A DNA stretch of 64,000 bases from Bradyrhizobiaceae bacterium. Its GTDB lineage: Bacteria > Pseudomonadota > Alphaproteobacteria > Rhizobiales > Xanthobacteraceae. Where the stretch lies: assembly GCA_020853885.1 (NCBI GenBank), contig JADYXZ010000003.1, positions 62,001-126,000 on the forward strand, in the 5' to 3' direction. The notes beneath the pieces are model-generated. The model saw only the letters and a program-made list of their open reading frames with translations. It had not been told where the DNA came from and did no database searches. Below, piece after piece: positions 56,004-64,000 of the stretch. Made by a program: the position numbers and the translations under genes. The first letter of the stretch is position 1, and each line of letters starts with the position of its first letter.

Positions 56004-57122
56004 TCAGTTCGTGGCCGAGGGCAGCTCGGCGTAGGTGCCGTCCTTCTTCCATTCGTACCAGACATAGTCGAGCGTGGTGATGTCGCCCTTCTTGTCGAAG
56101 CTGCGCTCGCCGAGGACCGTCGGGAACTTGGCGCTCTTCAGCACCGCTGCGACTTTCTTCGGATCGGTGGTGCCGGCTTTCTTCACGGCCTCCGCCCAGA
56201 TCTGGAAGGAGGCATAGGTGTAGAGCGTGTAGCCTTCCGGATCGATGCCCTTGGCCTTGAACTTCTCGACCACGGCCTTGGCGGTCGGCTTGCTGCGCGG
56301 ATCGGGACCGAAGGTCATGCGCACGCCTTCGCCGGCGGTGCCGGTGATCGCCCAGAATTCGCTGGTGACGATCGAGTCGGCGCCGATGAATGCGCTCTTC
56401 ATGCCCTGATCGCGCATCTGCCGCAGGATCAGGCCGCCCTCGCTGTGGTAGCCGCCGAGATAGACGGCGTCGATGTTCGCGGCCTTCATGCGCGAAACGA
56501 GCGCGGTGAAATCCTTGTCGCCGCGCGCATAGGCTTCATACATCGCTTCCTTGCCGCCGAGCTTGTTGAGCGCCTTCTTGGTCTCGTCGGCGAGGCCTTT
56601 GCCGTAGGTCGTGCGGTCATGCAGGATCGCGATGTTCTTTCCCTTGTAGGCTTTCGCCAGATACTCGCCGGCGACGAGGCCCTGCTGGTCATCGCGTCCG
56701 CAGACGCGGAACGTGTTCCACAATCCGCGCTCCGTGAACTGCGGGTTGGTCGAGGCCGGCGTGATCTGCAGGACGTTGCCTTCGACGTAGGGCTCCGATG
56801 CCGGGATCGACGACGACGAGCAGAAGTGGCCGACGACGACGGCGAGCCTCATGCTCGCGAGCTTCTCGGCGACCACGCGCGCCTGTTTCGGATCGCAGGC
56901 ATCGTCGCCGATCTCAAGCTTCAGCTTGCGGCCGAGCAGGCCGCCGGCTGCGTTGATGTCGGCCACTGCAAGCTCGGCTCCGTTCTTCATCTGCGCGCCG
57001 AACGAGGCTTCGGAGCCGGTGATCGGGCCGGCCAGACCGACCGAAATCTCTTGGGCGGCGACCGCGCCGCCGAACACCAGACCCGCACCGAGCGCGAGGC
57101 CGCTAAGCCACAGTCGTTTCAT
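56004..57122 (-). CDS. Branched-chain amino acid-type ABC transporter binding protein
   Basis: 372 aa with a signal peptide (LWLSGLALGAGLVFGGAVAAQ). Periplasmic type I binding fold: ISVGLAGPITGSEASFGAQM, VVVGHFCSSSSIPAS, GYTLYTYASFQIWAEAV. LivJ/LivK-like; the real ligand may be a branched-chain or other amino acid. Last gene of the liv unit. Confidence 0.95.
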   Translation of the reverse strand: MKRLWLSGLALGAGLVFGGAVAAQEISVGLAGPITGSEASFGAQMKNGAELAVADINAAGGLLGRKLKLEIGDDACDPKQARVVAEKLASMRLAVVVGHFCSSSSIPASEPYVEGNVLQITPASTNPQFTERGLWNTFRVCGRDDQQGLVAGEYLAKAYKGKNIAILHDRTTYGKGLADETKKALNKLGGKEAMYEAYARGDKDFTALVSRMKAANIDAVYLGGYHSEGGLILRQMRDQGMKSAFIGADSIVTSEFWAITGTAGEGVRMTFGPDPRSKPTAKAVVEKFKAKGIDPEGYTLYTYASFQIWAEAVKKAGTTDPKKVAAVLKSAKFPTVLGERSFDKKGDITTLDYVWYEWKKDGTYAELPSATN

Positions 57123-57216
57123 CTGCTTCTCCTATTGCAATGGGCTGTCCCCGGCCCCTCGGGACCGGCCGTGACCTGAAACTCTTCAGTCTATCTTGGC
57201 GGATTTTCGCCGGTTG

Positions 57217-57612
57217 TCATCTCCAAGCTGGTGAATTCTTCGGCACTTCCTGAGTCCCGGATGCGGGTGGAACCCGCTCGCGCCAGGTGAAAGGGCCGCT
57301 GCGTTCGTACAGCCAGCCGTACTGGCTCACCATTCGCCGGGCGCGGGTCATGCGCCAGGAAACGCTCCCCACCGCCAGCAAATAGAACATGTCGGCAAGG
57401 TACGAGGGGACCGAAAGGAGGGTGGCGTCGAACAGCGCGAAATGCGCAAAGCGGACGGCGCCGCCGAGCAGGATCATGTAACCGGCGAGCTGCCGGTACG
57501 GGCGCCAGGTGTCGGCGATCGCCTGCCCGGTCGCCCAGGCCGCGCCGCCGCCGAGGATCCCCGTCACGAAGAGGACCTGCACGAACGTCTCCGTTTCGTA
57601 CAACCCTTCCAT
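57217..57612 (-). CDS. DUF6867-like small membrane protein of the liv cluster
   Basis: 131 aa, three predicted membrane helices (LFVTGILGGGAAWATGQAI, LAGYMILLGGAVRFAHFAL, FYLLAVGSVSWRM) and a polar tail. Its ATG overlaps the livF stop (TGATG), so it is translated with the transporter. Proteins of this type accompany alphaproteobacterial liv operons; the role is unknown, possibly a transporter accessory. Confidence 0.8.
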   Translation of the reverse strand: MEGLYETETFVQVLFVTGILGGGAAWATGQAIADTWRPYRQLAGYMILLGGAVRFAHFALFDATLLSVPSYLADMFYLLAVGSVSWRMTRARRMVSQYGWLYERSGPFTWRERVPPASGTQEVPKNSPAWR

Positions 57613-58352
57613 CAGGCGTCCTCCGGCTGCTTGCGGCCTTCGAGATAGGCTGCACGCACCTCGGGATGAGCGAGGAGCTCGCGCCCGGCTCCCTGCATGG
57701 TGATGTTCCCGTTGACGAGCACGTAGCCGCGATGGGCGAGCTTGAGCGCGTGATGCGCGTTCTGCTCGACGAGGAAGATCGTCAGCCGGTCGCGCTCGTT
57801 CAATTCGCGGATCGCGCCGAAGATCTGCTGCACGAGGAGCGGCGCCAAGCCGAGCGAGGGCTCGTCGAGGAGCAGGAGCCGCGGGCGGCTCATCAAGGCG
57901 CGGGCGATCGCGAGCATCTGCTGCTCGCCGCCGGAGAGCGTGCCGCCGCGCTGGCTGCGCCGCTCGGCGAGCTTCGGGAACAGCGCGAACACGCGCTCGA
58001 GGTCCTCGTCGAAATGGACGAAGCCGGTGATCGCGGCGCCGAGCTGCAGGTTCTCGAACACGGTCATGAGCGGGAAGATGCGGCGGCCCTCGGGTGACTG
58101 CGCGATGCGGGCGCGCACGATCTCGTGGGTCGGCAGGCGGGTGATGTCGCGGCCGTCGAAGACGATGCTGCCTTCGCGCGCCTGCGGCGAGCCGCAGATC
58201 GTCATCATCAGGGTGGACTTGCCGGCGCCGTTCGCGCCGATCAGCGTGACGATCTCGCCTTCGCCGACGTCGAGATCGACGCCGCCCAGCGCCATGATGT
58301 TCCCGTAGAAGGTCTTCACGCCGCGAATGGAGAGGAGCGGCTGGGCGGTCAT
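57612..58352 (-). CDS. livF: Branched-chain amino acid ABC transporter ATPase LivF
   Basis: 246 aa. Walker A GANGAGKST, signature LSGGEQQM, Walker B LLLLDEPSLGL. Overlaps livG by 4 bp. Confidence 0.97.
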   Translation of the reverse strand: MTAQPLLSIRGVKTFYGNIMALGGVDLDVGEGEIVTLIGANGAGKSTLMMTICGSPQAREGSIVFDGRDITRLPTHEIVRARIAQSPEGRRIFPLMTVFENLQLGAAITGFVHFDEDLERVFALFPKLAERRSQRGGTLSGGEQQMLAIARALMSRPRLLLLDEPSLGLAPLLVQQIFGAIRELNERDRLTIFLVEQNAHHALKLAHRGYVLVNGNITMQGAGRELLAHPEVRAAYLEGRKQPEDA

Positions 58353-59188
58353 GGCGCTGCTCCTTCGATGACGGTGTCGACTTCCTCTTCCTCCACGCCG
58401 AGATAGGCGGCGATCACGCGCGGGTCGTTGCGGATGGCGTCCGGCGTGCCGTCGGCGATCTTCTGGCCGTAGTCGAGCACGACGATGTGGTGCGAGATCT
58501 CCATCACCACGTGCATGTGATGCTCGATCAGCAGGATCGAGACGCCGTCATCCGACGCGATCTCCTGCAGCAGGCCGCTCAACTCGTTCGACTCGCGCGG
58601 ATTGAGGCCGGCGGCGGGCTCGTCGAGACAGAGAAGAACCGGGTCGGCGCACAGCGCGCGGGCGATCTCCAGGCGCCGCTGCGCGCCGTAGGGGAGGCCG
58701 CCAGCGGCATCGTCGGCGCGGTCGAGCAGCCCCATTCTGTCGAGCCAGTGCCGCGCCTTGTCGACGGCCGCGCGTTCAGCATTCGTGTAAACGGGCAGGC
58801 CGAAGAGGCCGAACAGCGTGTATCCCGACGCGCGCATGAGCGCGTTGTGCTGCGCGATCAGCAGGTTCTCGAGCACCGTCATGCCGGGGAAGAGCCGGAT
58901 GTTCTGGAACGTGCGGTTGACGCGCGCCTTCTCGGCGATGCGGAAGTCGAACAGCCGCTCGAGCAGGAATTCGGCGCCGTCCGGGTGCACGAGGCGGATC
59001 ATGCCTTCGGTGGGGCGATAGAAGCCGGTGATGCAATTGAAGACGGTGGTCTTGCCGGCGCCGTTCGGGCCGATGATCGCGGTGATCTGTCCGCGGCGCG
59101 CCTGGAAGGAAAGATCGTCGACCGCTACCAGGCCGCCGAAGCGCATGGTGAGATGGTGCACGTCGAGCAGGATGTCCGGCGCCGTCAT
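58349..59188 (-). CDS. livG: Branched-chain amino acid ABC transporter ATPase LivG
   Basis: 279 aa. Walker A GPNGAGKTT, Walker B LLCLDEPAAGLNP. The signature is LPYGAQRRLE rather than LSGGQ, usual for LivG. Contains the family-specific ENLLIAQHNAL segment. Overlaps livM by 4 bp. Confidence 0.97.
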   Translation of the reverse strand: MTAPDILLDVHHLTMRFGGLVAVDDLSFQARRGQITAIIGPNGAGKTTVFNCITGFYRPTEGMIRLVHPDGAEFLLERLFDFRIAEKARVNRTFQNIRLFPGMTVLENLLIAQHNALMRASGYTLFGLFGLPVYTNAERAAVDKARHWLDRMGLLDRADDAAGGLPYGAQRRLEIARALCADPVLLCLDEPAAGLNPRESNELSGLLQEIASDDGVSILLIEHHMHVVMEISHHIVVLDYGQKIADGTPDAIRNDPRVIAAYLGVEEEEVDTVIEGAAP

Positions 59189-60510
59189 CGCTGCACCTCT
59201 TCAAGCGCCTCAGGCGGGATTTCTTTTTTCTGGCGCAGGAAGATCGAGGGCGCGCGATGGGCGACGAGGCCGCGCGGGCGCCAGACCATGATCGCCACCA
59301 TGGCGAGGCCGAAGATCAGCATGCGGAACTGCTCGAACTCGCGGAACAGCTCGAAGCCGCCGACCATGACGACGGCAGCGACGGCGACGCCGATCTGCGA
59401 GCCCATGCCGCCGAGCACGACGATGGCGACGATCATCGCCGATTCCATGAAGACGAAGGATTCCGGGCTGATGAAGCCCTGGCGGGTGGCGAAGAAGCCG
59501 CCGGCGAAACCGCCGAACATGGCGCCGATCGCGAAGGCGGTGAGCTTGGTGTTCGTCGTGTTGATGCCGAGCGAGCGGCAGGCGATTTCGTCCTCGCGCA
59601 TCGCCTCCCAGGCGCGGCCGACCGGAAGGCGGCGCAGCCGCAGGGTGACGAAGTTCGTCAGCAGCGCGAGCGCGAGGATCAGATAGAAGAGAAAGACGAC
59701 GCGGTGCGACGGGTCGAATTCGAGCCCGAACCGCGCGGCGAAGCCGGTCTCGTCGGCGGTGAAGGGGATGCCGAAGAACGAGGGGCGGGGAATGCCGCTG
59801 ATGCCGTTCGGTCCGCCGGTGAAATCCTGCCAGTTGAGCAGCACGAGACGGATGATCTCGCCGAAGGCCAGCGTCACGATCGCGAGATAATCGCCGCGCA
59901 GGCGCAGCACGGGAAAGCCGAGCAGGATTCCCCAGAAGGCGGCAAGGATTCCCGCAACCGGCAGGCAGAGCCAGAACGACCAGCCGAAATTCTGCGCGAG
60001 CAGTGCGTAGGAGTAAGCGCCGACCGCATAGAAGGCGACGTAGCCGAGATCGAGCAGGCCGGCGAGGCCGACGACGATGTTCAGGCCCCATCCGAGCATC
60101 ACGTAGGTGAGGACGAGAATGGAAAGGTCGAGCAGGTAGCGGTTGGAATAGAAGAGAAACGGAATGGCGAGCGCGAAGAGGAGCAGAAAGACGCCCATGA
60201 AGCTGCCGACATAGTCGAGCTTCTTGCGCAGGTCGGGAGAGATGATCGTGCGGCCCGCGTGCGCGAGGCCGCTGCGGAAGAAGAGGGCGATCACGAAGCG
60301 GCCGGCGAAGACCAGTGCGACGAGGACGAAGAGCAGCTCGGGCCGGGGCAGCAGGATGAGCTGCCCGGTTATGCCCTGCTCGGTGCGCAGCCCGATGATG
60401 AGCGAGAACAGCCCGAAGGCGACGAAGGCGGCGATACCCGCGTCCTTGAGCGCGCCGAAAATATCGAGACCCGCTGCTTTCAGTTTTTCGCGTGCGGCGC
60501 CGGCCGGCAT
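59185..60510 (-). CDS. livM: Branched-chain amino acid ABC transporter permease LivM
   Basis: 441 aa. An N-terminal extension of about 115 residues with extra helices, then the LivM core (MLGWGLNIVVGLAGLLDLGYVAFYAVG, read in parts) with the EAA-like MREDEIACRSLGINTTNTKL. Forms the channel with LivH. Confidence 0.95.
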   Translation of the reverse strand: MPAGAAREKLKAAGLDIFGALKDAGIAAFVAFGLFSLIIGLRTEQGITGQLILLPRPELLFVLVALVFAGRFVIALFFRSGLAHAGRTIISPDLRKKLDYVGSFMGVFLLLFALAIPFLFYSNRYLLDLSILVLTYVMLGWGLNIVVGLAGLLDLGYVAFYAVGAYSYALLAQNFGWSFWLCLPVAGILAAFWGILLGFPVLRLRGDYLAIVTLAFGEIIRLVLLNWQDFTGGPNGISGIPRPSFFGIPFTADETGFAARFGLEFDPSHRVVFLFYLILALALLTNFVTLRLRRLPVGRAWEAMREDEIACRSLGINTTNTKLTAFAIGAMFGGFAGGFFATRQGFISPESFVFMESAMIVAIVVLGGMGSQIGVAVAAVVMVGGFELFREFEQFRMLIFGLAMVAIMVWRPRGLVAHRAPSIFLRQKKEIPPEALEEVQR

Positions 60511-60525
60511 GGGCGGACGAACAGC

Positions 60526-61440
60526 TCAGACTTTTTCGACTTCCGGCCGGCCGAGAATGCCGGTCGGCATGAAGATGAGCACCAGCACGAGCACCGAGAA
60601 GGCGGCAACGTCCTTGTACTGGACCGAGAAGTAGGCGGACCAGAAGACCTCGATGAGGCCGATGAGGAGCCCGCCGAGCATCGCGCCGGGGAGCGAGCCA
60701 ATGCCGCCGAGCACCGCCGCTGTGAAAGCTTTGACGCCGGCGACGAAGCCGATGAAGAAGTCGATGACGCCGTAATAGAGCAGGAACATCACGCCGGCGA
60801 CCGATGCAAGGGCCGCGCCGATCACGAAGGTGAGGGAGATGGTGCGGTCGGTATCGACGCCGACGAGCGCCGCCATCTTCAGATCCTGGGCGCAGGCGCG
60901 CATGTCGCGGCCAAGCCGTGTCGAGGACACAACCCAGGAAAATCCGAGCATCAGCGCGACGGTGACGACGATGATGATGATCTGGATGTTGGATATCTGG
61001 ACGTGGAAAGCGCCACTGTCGATCAGGGGGTAGTTACCGGTGACGAGCGGCTGCAGCGGCTTCACGCGCGCGCCCTGCGCGATCTGGATGTAGTTCTGCA
61101 AGGCGATGGACATGCCGATCGCGGAGATCAGCGGCGCGAGCCGGAACGAGCCGCGCAGGGGCCGGTAGGCGAAGCGCTCGACCGTCCAGCCATAAAGTGC
61201 GGTCAGCAGCATGGCGACGAGGAGCACGATCAGGAGAGCGACCGGGACAGCCGTCAGCCCGATCGCCACGAGCGCCAGGAACGCGATCAGCGCGATGAAC
61301 GCGCCCACCATGAAGATGTCGCCGTGGGCGAAATTGATCATGCCGATGATGCCGTAAACCATCGTGTAGCCGATGGCGATCAGTCCGTAGATCGAGCCGA
61401 GCGTCAGCCCGTTGATGAGCTGCTGGAGGAAATATTCCAC
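60526..61440 (-). CDS. livH: Branched-chain amino acid ABC transporter permease LivH
   Basis: 304 aa from a GTG at 61440, giving the usual MEYFLQQLINGLTLGS start; a TTG at 61449 is too close to GGGGAG. FAHGDIFMVGAFIAL and ACAQDLKMAALVGVDTDRTI are family motifs. First gene of the minus-strand livHMGF unit. Confidence 0.95.
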   Translation of the reverse strand: MEYFLQQLINGLTLGSIYGLIAIGYTMVYGIIGMINFAHGDIFMVGAFIALIAFLALVAIGLTAVPVALLIVLLVAMLLTALYGWTVERFAYRPLRGSFRLAPLISAIGMSIALQNYIQIAQGARVKPLQPLVTGNYPLIDSGAFHVQISNIQIIIIVVTVALMLGFSWVVSSTRLGRDMRACAQDLKMAALVGVDTDRTISLTFVIGAALASVAGVMFLLYYGVIDFFIGFVAGVKAFTAAVLGGIGSLPGAMLGGLLIGLIEVFWSAYFSVQYKDVAAFSVLVLVLIFMPTGILGRPEVEKV

Positions 61441-61716
61441 GCGCCCCAATCTCCCCTGTGCCGCTGCGGGCTTCTAGGCGGTCCGTCCAGCGGGCCGCAC
61501 GTCCGCGTTCGTCACGAACGAGGTGTAGCGTGGCATGAACGCTGCGACAATCAAGCCTTTCTGTGGATGGCGCGCCGGGCTGCCACACCGGCGAAGGCCG
61601 ACTCGTCAGAGGTTCCGCATAATCCCGCAACCGTACCTTCCGGGCCGATCACACGCTATTAAGAGTGAGAACAAGGAAACGCGCCGGCCCAAGCCGGCCA
61701 ACGGGAGAAAATCAAC

Positions 61717-63249
61717 ATGCCGCGCAAGCCCGAGAAAATGCTCGCAGGGAAGGGCCGTCCGTTCACCGGAAAGGAATTCCTCGAGAGCCTCAAGGACGAC
61801 CGCCAAGTCTATATCAACGGCGAACGCATCAAGGACGTCACCACCCATCCGGCGCTGCGGAACTCGGCGCGGACGATCGCGCGGCTCTACGACGCGCTGC
61901 ACGACCCCAAGCACAAGGACGTGCTCACGTCGCCGACCGACACCGGCTCCGGCGGCTACACCCACAAGTTCTTCCGGGTGGCGAAATCGCGCGAAGATCT
62001 CGTCGCGCAGCAGCAGGCGATCGCGGCCTGGGCGCGAATGAGCTACGGCTGGATGGGGCGGACGCCGGACTATAAGGCGTCGCTGATGAATACGCTCGGC
62101 GCCAACGCCGAGTACTACGGCAAGTTCGCCGACAACGCGCGCAACTGGCACAAGCGCGCGCAGGACGCCGTGCTGTTCATGAACCACGCGATCGTCAATC
62201 CGCCGGTCGATCGCGGCCGGCCGACCGACGAGGTGAAGGACGTTTATGTTACGATCCAGAAGGAGACGGATGCGGGCGTGATCGTCTCCGGCGCGAAGGT
62301 GGTGGCGACGTCGTCGGCGTTCACGCACTACAACTTCCTCGGCCAGAACGCGGCGACGGCAACGACCGATCCCGATCTTGCGATCATGTTCATCATGCCG
62401 ATGGACGCGCCGGGCGTGAAACTCTTCTGTCGAACGTCCTACGAGCAGATCGCGACGGCGACCGGCACGCCCTATGACTATCCGCTGTCGTCGCGCTTCG
62501 ACGAGAACGATGCGATCTTCGTGCTCGACAATGTGCTGATCCCCTGGGAGGACATCCTCGTCTATCGCGACACCGAAAAGATCCTGAGCTTCTATCCGCG
62601 CTCGGGCTTCCTCAACGGCTTCTGCTTCCAGGGCTGCACGCGCTTTGCGGTGAAGCTCGACTTCATGGCGGGCTTGCTGGCGAAAGCGTTGCATGCGACG
62701 GGCGGCGACGAGTTCCGCGGCAACCAGGCGATGCTCGGCGAGGTGGTCGCCTGGCGCAATCTGTTCTGGTCGCTTGCGGATTGCATGGCGAACAGCCCAC
62801 AGAAATGGATCGGCGACGCCATGTTGCCGAACCTGCAGGCGGCATTGTCTTACCGCGTGTTCGCGCCGGACGCCTATCCGCGCATCAAGGAGATCATCGA
62901 GAAGATCATCGCGTCCGCGCTGATCTATCTGCCGTCGTCGGCGAAGGACTACAAGAATCCGGAAATCGACCCCTATCTGAAACGCTTCGTGCGCGGCTCG
63001 CACGGCGTCACCTACAAGGAGCGGATCAAGATCATGAAGCTCCTGTGGGACGCGATCGGGACTGAGTTCGGCGGCCGGCACGAGCTCTACGAGCGCAACT
63101 ACGCGGGCAACCACGAGGACATCCGCATCCAGACGCTGACCGGCGCGCGCCGCAACGGCTCGCTCGACCAGATGATGGCGATGGTGGATCAGTGCATGGC
63201 GGACTACGACGAGAACGGCTGGACCAGCAATAGCTGGGTCAACCCGTAG
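61717..63249 (+). CDS. HpaB-like flavin-dependent monooxygenase, oxygenase component
   Basis: 510 aa; 4-hydroxyphenylacetate 3-hydroxylase family. GKEFLESLKDDRQVYINGER, DVTTHPALRNSARTIARLYD, LEPW-type ILVYRD and the late QTLTGARRNGSLDQMM region fit. It needs reduced flavin from a partner, encoded next. GGGAGA precedes the ATG. The substrate is probably a phenolic; the exact one is unknown. Divergent from liv. Confidence 0.9.
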   Translation: MPRKPEKMLAGKGRPFTGKEFLESLKDDRQVYINGERIKDVTTHPALRNSARTIARLYDALHDPKHKDVLTSPTDTGSGGYTHKFFRVAKSREDLVAQQQAIAAWARMSYGWMGRTPDYKASLMNTLGANAEYYGKFADNARNWHKRAQDAVLFMNHAIVNPPVDRGRPTDEVKDVYVTIQKETDAGVIVSGAKVVATSSAFTHYNFLGQNAATATTDPDLAIMFIMPMDAPGVKLFCRTSYEQIATATGTPYDYPLSSRFDENDAIFVLDNVLIPWEDILVYRDTEKILSFYPRSGFLNGFCFQGCTRFAVKLDFMAGLLAKALHATGGDEFRGNQAMLGEVVAWRNLFWSLADCMANSPQKWIGDAMLPNLQAALSYRVFAPDAYPRIKEIIEKIIASALIYLPSSAKDYKNPEIDPYLKRFVRGSHGVTYKERIKIMKLLWDAIGTEFGGRHELYERNYAGNHEDIRIQTLTGARRNGSLDQMMAMVDQCMADYDENGWTSNSWVNP

Positions 63250-63340
63250 TCGTAGAATCGCTTAAGCATCGGCGCAGACGGTTGTGACGCTATGGAGGAG
63301 AAAGAAGTAATCTGATGCCTGTGGAGGCAGCGACGACTTC

Positions 63341-63895
63341 ATGAGCTGGCATGAGCAGCGGCCGGACGACGCGACCGGCGGGGCATTCACCGTCGATCCG
63401 CCGGTGGATTTTCCGACGGTCGAACCGCAGCGTTTCCGCGAGGCGATGGCGCGGTTCGGCGCCGCCGTGCACGTGGTGACGACGGACGGCCCGGGCGGCA
63501 AGCACGGGTTCACGGCAACCGCGGTGAGCTCCGTCTCCGACCAGCCGGCGACGCTGCTCGTCTGCCTCAACCACCGCAGCCGCGTGACCAGTGCGCTGCA
63601 CGCGAACCGCGTTTTGTGCGTGAACACGCTGCGCGCCGGCGACGACTCCGTGGCCGACGTATTCGCGGGGCGCACCGGCCTCTCCGGCGAGCAACGCTTC
63701 CTGCAGGGACAATGGACGACGCTGGAGACGGGAGCGCCCGCCTTGCTGACGGCGGTGGTGAGCTGCGACTGTCGCGTGATCGAGTGGAAGCCGGTCGCGT
63801 CGCACAACGTCTATTTCTGCGGCGTCGTGGCGGTGCGGCAGGGGGAACCCGGTTCCGCGCTCGTCTATCACGAGCGCACGTACAAGCACCTGTGA
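63341..63895 (+). CDS. HpaC-like flavin reductase
   Basis: 184 aa. Flavin reductase domain: FREAMARFGAAVHVVTTDG, GFTATAVSSVSDQPATLLVC, then VLCVNTLRAGDD. An N-terminal stretch of about 35 residues precedes the domain. Directly downstream of the oxygenase, 91 bp away; together a two-component monooxygenase. Confidence 0.9.
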   Translation: MSWHEQRPDDATGGAFTVDPPVDFPTVEPQRFREAMARFGAAVHVVTTDGPGGKHGFTATAVSSVSDQPATLLVCLNHRSRVTSALHANRVLCVNTLRAGDDSVADVFAGRTGLSGEQRFLQGQWTTLETGAPALLTAVVSCDCRVIEWKPVASHNVYFCGVVAVRQGEPGSALVYHERTYKHL

Positions 63896-64000
63896 GCGGG
63901 GCGACGCGCGGTTGCCGCTTCGCCGGGACAGTTTCAGACAATTGCGACCAGTCGCATTCGCCGGGTCTTAATCGTGCGGGCGGTCTCGCGACGATTGCCG

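Overview
The window is high-GC alphaproteobacterial DNA, most likely from a Rhizobiales/Hyphomicrobiales organism near Bradyrhizobiaceae/Xanthobacteraceae. The grounds are: a Caulobacter-type flagellar cluster ending in cckA, Rhizobiales-style intergenic palindromes, a DUF1476/zeta F1-ATPase inhibitor, a short PurL with separate PurS and PurQ, and a GAAC-N7-GTAC LexA-type box at recA. The organism call rests on gene content and motif style, not on a database match.

Layout. 1-4.8 kb holds flagellar genes: flgG and flgF on the minus strand with a sigma-54-like promoter, then fliL, fliM, a DUF6468-like gene and a MotE-like gene on the plus strand. 4.8-21.2 kb is mixed: an exported GH3 glucosidase, a 1160-aa AMIN-like/TPR envelope protein, a luciferase-like oxidoreductase, a BrnT/BrnA toxin-antitoxin pair, an RMD1/DUF155 protein, a GT4 glycosyltransferase next to an LpxL-like acyltransferase, a PAS-GGDEF-EAL protein, a PHB-depolymerase-like esterase, an SGNH hydrolase and an alpha/beta hydrolase. 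It ends with a strongly structured non-coding element at about 20.3-20.7 kb. 21.3-29.4 kb is the flagellar export and rod cluster: fliP-fliO on minus, and flgB-flgC-fliE-fliQ-fliR-flhB-cckA on plus. A perfect CtrA-type site (TTAA-N7-TTAA) lies in the divergent fliO/flgB spacer, so the window carries both a CtrA-pathway kinase and a candidate CtrA target.

29.6-32.8 kb is a lower-GC accessory insert between cckA and recA: a FixK/FNR-type box, a small basic protein, a Fic protein with an internal inhibitory motif, an IS1-type transposase with an extra C-terminal module, and a two-gene unit ending in a PemK/MazF-like toxin whose start codon sits in a perfect hairpin. 33-43.3 kb returns to core genes: recA, alaS (with an internal patch of deviant codon usage), icd, a TrmJ-type methyltransferase fused to a degenerate DUF559 domain, murI, rpsD, two tandem paralogous mini membrane proteins, grxD and a bolA-family gene. 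43.3-52.8 kb is mostly purine synthesis (purL, purQ, purS, purC, purB) with rpe, the ATPase inhibitor, a putative EcfG-controlled SH3-like repeat protein and a BASS-type transporter. 52.9-64 kb has a DadA-like oxidase, a P1 peptidase, ccdA, a complete branched-chain amino acid-type ABC transporter (livHMGF, a DUF6867-like gene, binding protein) and, divergent from it, an HpaB/HpaC-like two-component flavin monooxygenase.

Functional picture: motility is likely tied to the cell cycle through CckA and CtrA, with sigma-54 for the rod genes. Several loci carry recognisable control elements (LexA, EcfG, FixK/FNR, autoregulated toxin-antitoxin). The most novel-looking material is the structured element at 20.3-20.7 kb, the cckA-recA accessory insert, the tandem mini membrane proteins and the alaS mosaic. 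No rRNA, tRNA or CRISPR array was recognised.
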